Shown piece by piece: positions 1 to 6,525 of a stretch of 37,780 bases of DNA; position 1 is the stretch's first letter, and each line of letters begins with the position of its first letter. The stretch spans positions 1 through 37,780 of the forward strand of contig NZ_JARVKV010000067.1 of assembly GCF_029813835.1 (NCBI RefSeq). The letters are read 5' to 3'. Below the pieces are notes generated by a model. That model saw nothing but the letters and a program-made list of their open reading frames with translations. It was not told where the DNA came from and did not search any database. Both the position numbers and the translations under genes were made by a program. Source of the stretch: Streptomyces sp. DH37. GTDB lineage: Bacteria > Actinomycetota > Actinomycetes > Streptomycetales > Streptomycetaceae.

Positions 1-48
1 GACTTTTAATCCATTGGTTGTGGGTTCGAGTCCCACACGGCCTACCGC
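1..48 (+). repeat. attL: attL: 3' half of tRNA-Lys(UUU), left 48-bp direct repeat
   Basis: The 48 bases are identical to 37733-37780. They read as the end of a tRNA: last bases of the anticodon stem (GA), anticodon loop CTTTTAA (anticodon TTT, Lys), stem TCCAT, variable TGGTT, T-arm GTGGG-TTCGAGT-CCCAC, acceptor strand ACGGCCT and discriminator A, then CCGC. This is the usual core left when a tyrosine recombinase integrates into a tRNA 3' end. The 5' half of the tRNA lies outside the window, so the functional tRNA copy cannot be assigned to one side. Confidence 0.93.
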
Positions 49-85
49 AGAAGCCCAGTTCAGACGGTGTCTGGACTGGGCTTCT
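49..85 (+). terminator. Hairpin directly after the attL tRNA end
   Basis: A 17-bp stem (49-65 with 69-85, one G-T pair) closes a 3-base loop, starting 3 bases after the tRNA discriminator base. It is placed like an intrinsic terminator for the tRNA-Lys transcript. As it lies inside the element, the element seems to supply its own terminator to the tRNA gene if the intact tRNA is on the left. Confidence 0.75.
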
Positions 86-112
86 TGGCGTTTCGGCGCC
101 GTTGAAGATCGT

Positions 113-158
113 TAGCTGGCCCGATGCTGGACCGATAGCTGGCCCGATGCTGGACCGA
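113..158. repeat. Two perfect tandem 23-bp repeats near attL
   Basis: Positions 113-135 and 136-158 are identical. Each unit contains two imperfect copies of GCTGGMCCGA, so four half-units lie in a row, 65 bp inside the attachment core. Tandem short repeats at this distance from a core are typical of arm-type integrase or excisionase sites; that role is inferred. Confidence 0.6.
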
Positions 159-169
159 GCGGCAGACGA

Positions 170-388
170 TCAAGGCTTGCCGCCGGGCTCGCCATCGGTG
201 TCGACGGTGTCCGCTTTGCCTGGAACGGGAGGGCGCGGCGGGAGCTCGTCGGTCTCGTGCGTGAGCCAGCGCAGGAAGTCGCGGATCGCTGCGCCGCGCC
301 TGCGCGGTCCGACCATCTCCCCGGCCTTGACCCAGAGTTCCTTCTCCACGCGCACGGTCTGGCGCGGGGTCTTCTCCACGTTCGGCAT
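170..388 (-). CDS. Small ribbon-helix-helix-like regulator
   Basis: 72 aa, ATG at 388 preceded by AGCGGAGAG. Residues 10-45 (TVRVEKELW followed by two predicted helices, ending IRDFLRWL) look like the beta-strand and helices of an Arc/MetJ ribbon-helix-helix domain; the last 25 residues are Pro/Gly-rich and probably disordered. It is divergent from the rightward conjugation-like operon. Between the two lie two perfect 14-bp palindromes and one degenerate copy, a normal arrangement for an RHH repressor acting on its own and the divergent promoter. RHH membership is by pattern only; the DNA-binding role is likely, the target sites are inferred from position. Confidence 0.7.
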   Translation of the reverse strand: MPNVEKTPRQTVRVEKELWVKAGEMVGPRRRGAAIRDFLRWLTHETDELPPRPPVPGKADTVDTDGEPGGKP

Positions 389-400
389 CAGCTCTCCGCT

Positions 401-470
401 CTCGTCATGGCACCGAGGCTATCCATTGCGGTGTCATGACACCAGGGTCTAGAGTGGGTGTCATGACACC
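401..470. promoter_or_regulatory. Triple palindromic operator GGTGTCATGACACC
   Basis: Two perfect copies of the 14-bp palindrome lie at 430-443 and 457-470. A third copy with 10 of 14 matches lies at 401-414. Start-to-start spacing is 29 and 27 bp, so the sites are roughly evenly phased. They sit between the divergent RHH gene and the rightward operon and overlap the predicted rightward promoter. A half-site TCATGACAC also occurs at 37384-37392 near the right end. Confidence 0.75.
426..455 (+). promoter_or_regulatory. Predicted promoter of the conjugation-like operon
   Basis: TTGCGG (426-431), an 18-bp spacer and TAGAGT (450-455) resemble a housekeeping sigma promoter reading rightward. One operator palindrome lies in the spacer and the next covers the expected start point near 462, so an RHH protein bound here would block transcription. 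Confidence 0.5.
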
Positions 471-565
471 GGGACTCCACCCCGGTGCATAAAGCGGCCC
501 CAGCTCGGCGACTCCACCGCCGGCCAGGGCCTGACCGAACGTCCTGACTACGACAGGAGTCGGCT

Positions 566-724
566 ATGGCCGATCTTGCCATGCCCGTGTGCATCGACGC
601 GCCCCCGCCCGCCCGGCGAACCGTCGCCGTCGGCGTCATCCGCCGCTCCGGCGGCCGCACCACCACGCTCACCGCCACCGAGGCCGGCGCCTCCGGCAGC
701 ATCCGCCCGGCGGTGACCCGGTGA
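566..724 (+). CDS. Small protein of unknown function, first gene of the operon
   Basis: 52 aa, ATG at 566 with GGAGT 6 bases upstream. The protein is polar and slightly basic (MADLAMPVCIDAPPPARRTV...), with no recognised domain or membrane segment. Its stop codon overlaps the GTG of the next gene (GTGA at 721-724), so the two are translationally coupled. It is the first gene after the operator-controlled promoter. Small leader genes like this occur in actinomycete integrative-element operons, but I do not recognise its family. Confidence 0.6.
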   Translation: MADLAMPVCIDAPPPARRTVAVGVIRRSGGRTTTLTATEAGASGSIRPAVTR

Positions 725-1029
725 GTCGTTACACGGCCGCAGAGATGGCCCGCCAGGTCCTCGCCGACACCGAGGACATCAGCTTCCTGGAGCCCACCGA
801 CGTAGCCTCCGCGGTCGGCCGCCTGCGGGGCGCCGTGCGCGGCCTGCTCGCCGTGCTGGAGGTCCAGCCGCTGACCGAGCGGCTGGCGGCGCAGCACGGC
901 GAGGAACTGAGGAACCTCAACCGCGCGGTCGACGCCGAGCTGGGCGTGATCGAGCGGTCCACGCAGCGGCTCGCCCGCTACGAGATGGCCCGCCGCTCCC
1001 TGCTCATGCCGGGTGGTGAAGGCCGGTGA
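721..1029 (+). CDS. Small helical protein of unknown function
   Basis: 102 aa, GTG at 721 inside the GTGA overlap with the preceding gene. The sequence is almost entirely amphipathic helix, with conserved-looking stretches such as VGRLRGAVRGLLAVLEVQPL and ELRNLNRAVDAELGVIERS. There is no membrane segment and no cysteine. It ends in another GTGA overlap with the GGDEF gene, so three proteins at least are made from a coupled message. It may be a partner or adaptor for its neighbours; no family is recognised. Confidence 0.65.
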   Translation: MSRYTAAEMARQVLADTEDISFLEPTDVASAVGRLRGAVRGLLAVLEVQPLTERLAAQHGEELRNLNRAVDAELGVIERSTQRLARYEMARRSLLMPGGEGR

Positions 1030-1577
1030 GCACGCTGATGTCCGCCGCCACCCTGGCGGCACCGCTCGCGGCCGGCTGGGGCGCTCACACCCTGGTGTGG
1101 CGCCGCCGTCTCGACCGGGCTCGCCGCGACCCGTTGACCGGACTGCACACCCGCCACGGGTGGACGCTGCGCGCCGAGCGCATCATCGCCCGGCCCGGTG
1201 CCGTAGTGCTGCTGGTCGACCTCGACCGCTTCAAGCAGATCAACGACACCTTCGGCCATGCCGCCGGCGACGCCGTCCTGGTGACGACCGCCGAGCGGCT
1301 CGCCCACTGGTGCGGCGACACCGGAGCGGCCGGGCGCCTGGGCGGAGACGAGTTCGCCGCGGTGGCCACCTCGCCGCGCGGCACCGTGCCGCAGCTGCGC
1401 GCCGCGTTGGCCGAGCCCGTGTCCGTGGACGGCCAGTTGGTGCCGACGTCGGCCAGCGTGGGCATGGCCCGCGTCGCCGACTTGCCGGTCCCGGTTCTGT
1501 CCGCCGCGCTGGAGGCCGCGGACCGGTCCATGTACGCGGCCAAGGGCACCCCGGGCCGCCGAGGGGGTGACCGCTGA
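1026..1577 (+). CDS. GGDEF-domain diguanylate cyclase
   Basis: 183 aa, GTG at 1026 overlapping the previous stop. Residues 5-24 are hydrophobic and could be a membrane anchor. The rest is a short GGDEF domain: DPLTGL (35-40), DLDRFKQINDTFGH (65-78), the active-site GGDEF at 106-110, and a C-terminal ADRSMYAAK. All usual catalytic signature residues are present, so it probably makes cyclic di-GMP from two GTP. No RxxD inhibitory site is visible upstream of GGDEF, suggesting it lacks standard product inhibition. It lies in the middle of a conjugation-like operon, overlapping genes on both sides, so it is made together with the membrane and transfer proteins rather than being a chance passenger. 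Confidence 0.88.
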   Translation: MSTLMSAATLAAPLAAGWGAHTLVWRRRLDRARRDPLTGLHTRHGWTLRAERIIARPGAVVLLVDLDRFKQINDTFGHAAGDAVLVTTAERLAHWCGDTGAAGRLGGDEFAAVATSPRGTVPQLRAALAEPVSVDGQLVPTSASVGMARVADLPVPVLSAALEAADRSMYAAKGTPGRRGGDR

Positions 1578-1684
1578 TGGACGACCAGCAGCCGACTACC
1601 CCGCCGCTCGACGGGCCGACCGCGAACGACGACGAACTGGACGCCGCCCTGTTCGACCATGAGGAAGAGGAGCCCGCCCGATGA
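1577..1684 (+). CDS. 35-aa acidic microprotein
   Basis: ATG at 1577 is part of a TGATG overlap with the GGDEF stop; the stop at 1682-1684 overlaps the ATG of the DUF2637 gene (ATGA). The product is short and acidic, ending LDAALFDHEEEEPAR, with no hydrophobic segment. Tight overlap on both ends supports it being translated. It could serve mainly to couple translation, or be a small partner of the adjacent cyclase or membrane protein. Confidence 0.6.
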   Translation: MDDQQPTTPPLDGPTANDDELDAALFDHEEEEPAR

Positions 1685-2886
1685 GCGCCGCCTTCTCCTG
1701 GGCCGCCGCCCACCCGCTGCCCGCCACGGCCGCCGTGCTGCTGGCCCTGGCCCTGGCCGCCGTCGCGGTGTGGCTGCTGGTGCGCGTCGGCCGGAGGGCC
1801 GCCCGCCGGGTGCCCGCCGCGGTCCTGGCGGCTTCCCTGGCGGCGGTGGCGTGCACCGCCTACTCGGCTGACACGTCCTGGCGGTTCGCCACGCACAGCC
1901 TCGGCATGGTCTCCACGGCCGAGCGGGCGGCGATGTTCGCTGCGGCTGAGCTGGCGCTGTTCGCCGTGGCGCTGATGGCCCGGCAGAACCTCCGCACCAC
2001 CGGGGCCCCGGGCACGCCGGGGGTGCTGGTGTGGGTGATCACAGGGGTGCAGATCATCCCGGCCTACGCCGAGTCCGGCTTCGTCGGCGGCACGGTGCGG
2101 GCGGTGGTCGGCCCGGTGCTGGCCGCGCTGCTGTGGCACCTGGCCATGGGCATCGAGCTGCGGCACGCCAAGCCGGGCGCGGGCTCGGAGAGCCTGCCGG
2201 CGGTGCTGGCCCGGGAGATCCGGGAGCGGCTGCTGTCCCGGCTCGGGCTGGCGGTGCGGGACCGGTCGGCCGAGGAGATCACGCGGGATCGGGCCACGGT
2301 CCGCGCGGTCGCGCTGGCGGCGAAGCTGGCGGACATGGGCCCGGATGCCCGGGGGCGGGCGCGGGTGGCGCGGCGCCTGTCGGTGGCGGTGGGCAAGGCG
2401 CAGGCCGGTGCCGATCCGGAGCGACGGCGGATGCTGCTGGAACTGCTGGCCGCGCGCCGTCACGCGGCATCGCTGGCGGTCATCGACCTGCCGTCCCCGT
2501 GGCAGCCGGGGGAGCGGGCCGAGGTGACCACCGAGGTGACCGTGGAACGGGTCAACGCCGAGCCGGGCGAGAACCGGGCCGGGGTGGTCATGTCGCCGCT
2601 GCCGGTGCTGGAGTTCCGCCCCATCGTGTGGCCGCCCGAGATGACCATCAAGGAGCGGCCCGAGGTGACCGCCGCCGTACCGGCTGAGGCACCCCGAGAG
2701 GTGGTCACCGAGGTGGTCACCCTCACCCCGGCCGAGCTGCGCAAACGCGCCCGTGCGCTGAACCGGGAGGTGGTCAGGTCGACCGGTCGGCCGGTGACCA
2801 TCGCGCGGCTGCGCGAGGAGTACGGCCTGTCCCGCCGTGAGGCGACCGAGCTGCGCCGCGAAGTCGTGGGGGAGGAGCGGTCATGA
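1681..2886 (+). CDS. DUF2637/SpdB-like membrane protein with C-terminal HTH-like region
   Basis: 401 aa, ATG at 1681. The N-terminal third has about four membrane segments (near residues 15-37, 42-60, 78-100 and 115-160), as in DUF2637 proteins of actinomycete plasmids and integrative elements, which are often grouped with Spd (intramycelial spread) proteins. A charged helical middle follows, then a C-terminal segment (about 345-398) ending IARLREEYGLSRREATELRREV, which resembles a helix-turn-helix. Location is predicted to be the inner membrane with the C-terminal part in the cytoplasm. Position between the cyclase and TraB, with ATGA overlaps, suggests it is part of the transfer or spreading apparatus. 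Assignment rests on topology and context. Confidence 0.75.
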   Translation: MSAAFSWAAAHPLPATAAVLLALALAAVAVWLLVRVGRRAARRVPAAVLAASLAAVACTAYSADTSWRFATHSLGMVSTAERAAMFAAAELALFAVALMARQNLRTTGAPGTPGVLVWVITGVQIIPAYAESGFVGGTVRAVVGPVLAALLWHLAMGIELRHAKPGAGSESLPAVLAREIRERLLSRLGLAVRDRSAEEITRDRATVRAVALAAKLADMGPDARGRARVARRLSVAVGKAQAGADPERRRMLLELLAARRHAASLAVIDLPSPWQPGERAEVTTEVTVERVNAEPGENRAGVVMSPLPVLEFRPIVWPPEMTIKERPEVTAAVPAEAPREVVTEVVTLTPAELRKRARALNREVVRSTGRPVTIARLREEYGLSRREATELRREVVGEERS

Positions 2887-3197
2887 GCGACGTCGAGAAG
2901 GCGGCGGCCGAGGCCGTCCAGGCCGCACAGCAGTCCGAGCAGTACGCGCTGCTGCTGGCCGCCGTCCAGGCCGCACAGCAGCGGCCCGCCTGCCACCACC
3001 AGGCGCCGGCCCCGGTCCGCCAGGGCAGCGCGGGGAAGTGGGTGGCCGCCGGGGTCGGCGGGTCCGTCCTGCTGCTCGCCCTGGCCGTGTCTGCGGTGGC
3101 GGTGGCCATCTCCGCCGTAGCCCTCACGGTCTGCCTGCTGGTGCTGCGGAACGTGTGGCAGGAGATCCGCGCCGACCGGGAGGAGCGCCGTAGCTGA
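2883..3197 (+). CDS. Small Spd-like membrane protein
   Basis: 104 aa, ATG at 2883 in an ATGA overlap. The N-terminus has a short internal duplication (EAVQAAQQ near 10 and AAVQAAQQ near 26), a His/Pro-rich linker, then one or two long hydrophobic segments (about 51-88: VAAGVGGSVLLLALAVSAV and on), ending in a charged tail. Small membrane proteins in this place downstream of spdB-like genes are common in pSAM2-type elements and are thought to help plasmid spread along hyphae; direct assignment to a named Spd family is not possible from sequence. Confidence 0.65.
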   Translation: MSDVEKAAAEAVQAAQQSEQYALLLAAVQAAQQRPACHHQAPAPVRQGSAGKWVAAGVGGSVLLLALAVSAVAVAISAVALTVCLLVLRNVWQEIRADREERRS

Positions 3198-3240
3198 CCG
3201 GCTGCCTGTCCGGTCCGTGCCACCACGGGCGGACCGGGCG

Positions 3241-3266
3241 GGGAGCCGGGACAGCCCCGGCCCGCC
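3241..3266 (+). repeat. Leader repeat copy 1
   Basis: A 26-bp sequence beginning GGGAGCCGGGACAGCCCCGG recurs at 3541-3566 with two differences. Both copies lie about 20-45 bp before the start of a small gene, and both contain the self-complementary core CCGGGACAGYCCCGG. This may be a shared mRNA leader hairpin. Confidence 0.55.
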
Positions 3267-3283
3267 AACCGAGAGGACCCATC

Positions 3284-3502
3284 GTGAAGTTCACGCTCAA
3301 CCCCCGCCGTGAGGCTGCCATCGCTGACCTCGCCGCCGCGAACCGGGCCGTCGAAAAGGCCGACCACGAGATCCGCTCCGCCGGGTCGCTGCCTGAGCGG
3401 GCCGAGGCCGCTCACCGCAGGGAGGCGGCCCGCGCCGTCGCCCGCGCTGCTGAGCAGCGCGTGACCGAGGAGTACCACGCCGAGCTGCGCCGCCGCGGCT
3501 GA
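3284..3502 (+). CDS. Small charged helical protein
   Basis: 72 aa, GTG at 3284 with GAGAGGA upstream. The protein is a single long charged helix rich in Ala, Glu and Arg (AAIADLAAANRAVEKADHEIRS...), likely a coiled coil, without cysteines or membrane segments. It is separated by short gaps from its neighbours, and its leader shares a hairpin repeat with that of the next gene. Function unknown; in the same transcription direction as traB. Confidence 0.6.
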   Translation: MKFTLNPRREAAIADLAAANRAVEKADHEIRSAGSLPERAEAAHRREAARAVARAAEQRVTEEYHAELRRRG

Positions 3503-3540
3503 CGGCTGCCTGCGGCCCCGGATATCGCGCCGGGGCCGTG

Positions 3541-3566
3541 GGGAGCCGGGACAGTCCCGGACCGCC
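3541..3566 (+). repeat. Leader repeat copy 2
   Basis: Second copy of the 26-bp leader sequence of 3241-3266. Here the core CCGGGACAGTCCCGG is a perfect interrupted palindrome. It lies 26 bp before the ATG of the next small gene. Confidence 0.55.
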
Positions 3567-3591
3567 GCCCACTGACCAGGAAGGACCCGTC

Positions 3592-3774
3592 ATGGCCCAT
3601 GAGCCGAAGCTGACCACCCGAGAGAAAGCCCGCGTCGCGCTGCTCACCGCGCGGATGGTGAAGCGCTGCGTCGCCTCCGAGGACATCGACCGCTCCGACC
3701 TTGAGCGGGAGGTGGACGCGATCCTCGACCGCGCCCGGGAGCGCGAGGAGCAGGCCGCCCAGCAGCGGCCGTAG
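3592..3774 (+). CDS. Small protein of unknown function upstream of traB
   Basis: 60 aa, ATG at 3592 with AGGAAGGA upstream. Charged and helical (TTREKARVALLTARMVKRCVASEDIDRSDLEREVDAILDRA shortened here), one cysteine, no membrane segment. It is the last gene before the strong hairpin at 3781-3823 and the TraB gene. No family recognised; the good ribosome binding site and the conserved spacing to the preceding gene support its reality. Confidence 0.6.
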   Translation: MAHEPKLTTREKARVALLTARMVKRCVASEDIDRSDLEREVDAILDRAREREEQAAQQRP

Positions 3775-3780
3775 CAACGC

Positions 3781-3823
3781 CCCGGGGGCGGCCTGGCCTA
3801 CCCAGCACACGGCCGCCCCCGGG
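3781..3823 (+). terminator. 13-bp GC hairpin before traB
   Basis: 3781-3793 and 3811-3823 are perfect reverse complements with a 17-base loop. It sits 39 bp before the traB start, with no T run. It could be a partial terminator or attenuator lowering TraB level relative to the upstream genes. Confidence 0.55.
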
Positions 3824-3861
3824 CCCCTGACAGCCCCTCAGAGCCACCGGGAAGGACCATC

Positions 3862-6051
3862 ATGACCGAACAGACGGTGACCCGCGTCAACGGGCACGCC
3901 AAGCCGAAGGTGACGCTCGTCAAGTTCGACACCGACACCGAGCTGCGCGCCCAGGCAGCCGAGGAGCGGCCCGCCCCGGCACCGGTCGCCCGGCCGCCGG
4001 TGTGGGTGCGCTCGGGCCGGGCGGTGCGCACCGTGGCCACCCACGAGCGGACCCGGACCGCGGCCCGCCTGGCGGTACGGCACGGCCTATACGTCGTCGG
4101 CGGTACCCGGATCGTGGCCCGCCGGACGTGGGATGGGCGGACCGCGGCCCGGTACGAACGCATGATTCGGGTGGCCGAGGCGGCCGGGCGGTGGGATGAG
4201 GCCAAGGAGTGGGAGGAGCGCGGCCAGCGGTACCGGCAGCAGCGGCACCAGCGGCGCATGGAGCTGCTGAAGGCGCCGCAGCAGCTGGCGAAGTCCGCCG
4301 CGGTGGGCACGGCGGCCGGGGCCGGCGGGCTGCTCGCGCTGGGCGGGGCGCTGGCCGTCGCCAACGAGGACCCCTCATGGGTCCTCGCCCCCACCATGAG
4401 CGTGATCGAGGCCGTCAACTGGGCGGTCATCATCGGCTCGGTGGTGTGGGGACCGCTGGCCATGCTCGGCCCGTGGCTGTGCCTGCTCGGCCTGTGGGAC
4501 GTCGGCCGCCGCCGGCAGACAGCCCCGGCCTGGGCGCTGCCCGCCACCCAGCGCAGCACCGAGGGCGAACCCATCACCCCATCCATCGTGGTCAAGGCCC
4601 TGCGCGACCTCGGTATCGCCTCACTGCGCAAGGCCATCCAGGCCATGGACGACTCCGGCGCAGCGATGCTCTCGCCCATCACCATCGCCGGATGCGGGGT
4701 GGAAGTCGACGTCACCCTACCCTCGGGCGTCTCCACGGACGAGGTGCAGAACCGGCGCCGCAAGCTGGCGGAGAACCTCGGCCGCCACGAGCACGAGGTG
4801 TTCATCGCTCTGGCTCCCGCGGCCCGCACGGTGCGGCTGTGGATCGCGGACTCCGGCGCGCTGGACGAGCCGATCGGCCCGTCCCCGCTGGTGGTCGACG
4901 AGACGCTGACCGCCGACCTGTACACCGGGGCCGCCCCGTGGGGCCAGGATCTGCGCGGGGACGCCGCCGCGCTCTCGCTGCTGCAGCGGCACCTGCTCAT
5001 CACCGGCCTGTCGAACCAGGGCAAGACCGCGGCGCTGCGCGCCCTGGCGCTGTGGCTGGCCCAGGATGGCTCGGTGGAGTTCCGCATCGCCGACCTCAAG
5101 GGCGTGGGCGACTGGGGCATGTTCGAGGGCCTGGCCACGGTGCTCATCGAGGGCCCGACCGACGAGCACGCGGCCGAGGCCACCCACATGGTGGAGGAGG
5201 GCGTGGCCGAGCTGGAGCGGCGCAACAGCGCGCTGAAGGACTCCGGATCGACCCAGGGCGTCACCCGGGAGATGGCCCGCACCGACCCCCGGTTCCGCCC
5301 CCTGGTGCTCATCGTGGACGAGGCGCAGGTGGCGTTCATGAACCCGCTCAAGGGCGACGATGGCCGCCCGTATGGCGGCACCAAGGCCACCTCCCGGTAC
5401 TTCATGGCCGCCCGCAAGGTCCACAACCAGGGCCGCGCCGTGAACGTCACCCTGTGGCAGGGCACCCAGGACCCCACCAACGAGAACCTGCCCAAGCTGG
5501 TGCGGGAGGGCGCTCACATCCGGGCGTCGCTGGTGGTGGGCACCGAGGAGCAGGCCCGTATGGCGCTGGGGGACAAGGCCGTCGACGGCGGCGCCGCCCC
5601 GCACAAGCTGCGCCAGGGCCTGGACAAGGGAACCGTGGTGGTCGCGGGCGACGGGGTGAAGCTTGCGCCGGGGCAGTCCTCCGTCACCATCCGCACCCAC
5701 TACATCGACGGCGACCAGGCCACCGAGCTTGCCGAGCGGGCCAAGGCGAAGCGGGCCGGGGTGACCACCGCCAGCCATGTGGCCGGCGGCCCGTCCGTCG
5801 ACCCGCTGGCGGACATCGCGGCCGTCCTCGGCGACGCTCCCCGGCTGCGCACCCAGGAGGTGCTGCAGCGGCTCGCCGAGCGGAACCCGGCCGAGTACCG
5901 CGACTGGAAGTTCCGCGAGCTGCGGGAGGTGCTGGAGGCCGTCGACGCCGCCCCCCACAAGTCCGACGGAGTGATGGTCGTGGACCGCGCCAAGGTCGAA
6001 TCCGCCCTCAGCCGACGGGACGCCGAGGCTGGGGAGGACGTCGTCGAGTAG
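3862..6051 (+). CDS. traB: TraB-like FtsK/SpoIIIE DNA translocase
   Basis: 729 aa, ATG at 3862 after GGGAAGGA. A basic N-terminal region of about 140 residues is followed by two hydrophobic segments (about 150-175 and 185-215), then an FtsK/SpoIIIE ATPase core. Walker A is GLSNQGKT (382-389) and Walker B LVLIVDEA (about 481-488). The last 60 residues (PRLRTQEVLQRL...ELREVLEAV) look like a winged helix, the part that in TraB proteins of Streptomyces plasmids recognises short repeats in the clt locus. TraB proteins form a membrane hexamer that moves double-stranded DNA between mycelia without a relaxase. The 7-mer repeats immediately after the stop codon would be natural recognition sites. A host-FtsK-like chromosome function is unlikely given the size and the Spd-like neighbours. 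Confidence 0.88.
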   Translation: MTEQTVTRVNGHAKPKVTLVKFDTDTELRAQAAEERPAPAPVARPPVWVRSGRAVRTVATHERTRTAARLAVRHGLYVVGGTRIVARRTWDGRTAARYERMIRVAEAAGRWDEAKEWEERGQRYRQQRHQRRMELLKAPQQLAKSAAVGTAAGAGGLLALGGALAVANEDPSWVLAPTMSVIEAVNWAVIIGSVVWGPLAMLGPWLCLLGLWDVGRRRQTAPAWALPATQRSTEGEPITPSIVVKALRDLGIASLRKAIQAMDDSGAAMLSPITIAGCGVEVDVTLPSGVSTDEVQNRRRKLAENLGRHEHEVFIALAPAARTVRLWIADSGALDEPIGPSPLVVDETLTADLYTGAAPWGQDLRGDAAALSLLQRHLLITGLSNQGKTAALRALALWLAQDGSVEFRIADLKGVGDWGMFEGLATVLIEGPTDEHAAEATHMVEEGVAELERRNSALKDSGSTQGVTREMARTDPRFRPLVLIVDEAQVAFMNPLKGDDGRPYGGTKATSRYFMAARKVHNQGRAVNVTLWQGTQDPTNENLPKLVREGAHIRASLVVGTEEQARMALGDKAVDGGAAPHKLRQGLDKGTVVVAGDGVKLAPGQSSVTIRTHYIDGDQATELAERAKAKRAGVTTASHVAGGPSVDPLADIAAVLGDAPRLRTQEVLQRLAERNPAEYRDWKFRELREVLEAVDAAPHKSDGVMVVDRAKVESALSRRDAEAGEDVVE

Positions 6052-6151
6052 CAGGGAGGCACGGCGAGGGGAGGGAGTTCTCCCTGCCCAGCTCCCTCGC
6101 CCTAACTCCCTGCTCTGACCTGCGAAAACCCCCTGCCAGGGAAGCAGGGAG
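6052..6151. repeat. CAGGGAG/CTCCCTG cluster after traB (candidate clt)
   Basis: Exact CAGGGAG at 6052-6058 and 6145-6151, and exact CTCCCTG at 6080-6086 and 6106-6112, with one-off variants at 6071-6077, 6092-6098 and 6137-6143. The cluster begins at the base after the traB stop codon. The same 7-mer makes up the array at 28974-29290. In pSVH1-type plasmids the TraB recognition repeats also lie at the 3' end of traB; the transfer role here is inferred from that parallel. Confidence 0.6.
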
Positions 6152-6161
6152 GACAGAGAGA

Positions 6162-6193
6162 AACCCCCTCCCGGGACTGTCTGGGAGGGGGTT
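6162..6193 (+). terminator. Terminator downstream of traB
   Basis: Perfect 11-bp stem (6162-6172 with 6183-6193, AACCCCCTCCC) with a 10-base loop, followed by CTCG. Likely ends the conjugation-like operon. Confidence 0.8.
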
Positions 6194-6228
6194 CTCGTAG
6201 GTCGTTCACGCTTCCCTGACAGGTAAGG

Positions 6229-6257
6229 CCCTGCCCGCGACGGGGGCGCGGGCAGGG
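6229..6257. terminator. Second hairpin between convergent genes
   Basis: Perfect 11-bp stem CCCTGCCCGCG (6229-6239) with 6247-6257, loop of 7 bases. Lies between the rightward traB operon and the leftward zinc-ribbon genes. Confidence 0.65.
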
Positions 6258-6264
6258 GCCCGGG

Positions 6265-6317
6265 TCCCGCCTCCCGGCCGGGCGCCGTCCGCCCCGCGGG
6301 CGTCCCGGGAGGCGGGA
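6265..6317 (-). terminator. Terminator of the zinc-ribbon gene pair
   Basis: Perfect 13-bp stem (6265-6277 with 6305-6317), loop of 27 bases, just 4 bases past the stop of the leftward gene ending at 6322. Probably serves leftward transcription; with the two preceding hairpins it insulates the traB operon. Confidence 0.65.
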
Positions 6318-6321
6318 GTCA

Positions 6322-6525
6322 TCAGGTGCCGCGCGGCCTCTCAGGGCCCTCCGACCGCAGGTAGTGCACGCCCACCGTGCGCCGGCCGCGCCGCACCTCC
6401 ACCACGCCCTCGCCCCGGCACTCGGGGCACCAGCGCACTGGCAGCCCGGCCGGCGGCAGCTCGGGGTCGTCCATCGTCCGCAGGTCGCTGCTGGTGTGGC
6501 CGCAGCGGGAGCACAGGCCGGTCAC
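6322..6525 (-). CDS. Small zinc-ribbon protein
   Basis: 67 aa, GTG at 6525 in a GTGA overlap with the upstream gene. Two CxxC knuckles (CSRC near residues 5-8 and CPEC near 35-38) separated by about 26 residues indicate one zinc ribbon; the C-terminus is basic. Small zinc-ribbon proteins of this kind are frequent in actinophages and actinomycete plasmids, with no assigned role. It forms a two-gene unit with the next entry, divergent from the GntR gene. Confidence 0.65.
   Translation of the reverse strand: MTGLCSRCGHTSSDLRTMDDPELPPAGLPVRWCPECRGEGVVEVRRGRRTVGVHYLRSEGPERPRGT

Noticed and set aside
388..1062. 224-codon minus-strand open frame over the first operon genes
   Set aside because: It runs through the operator palindromes and opposite coupled genes with good ribosome binding sites.
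4209..6200. 663-codon open frame overlapping traB in another frame
   Set aside because: Composition is Gly/Arg/Pro low complexity, typical of a shadow of a GC-rich gene; the TraB frame carries Walker motifs.
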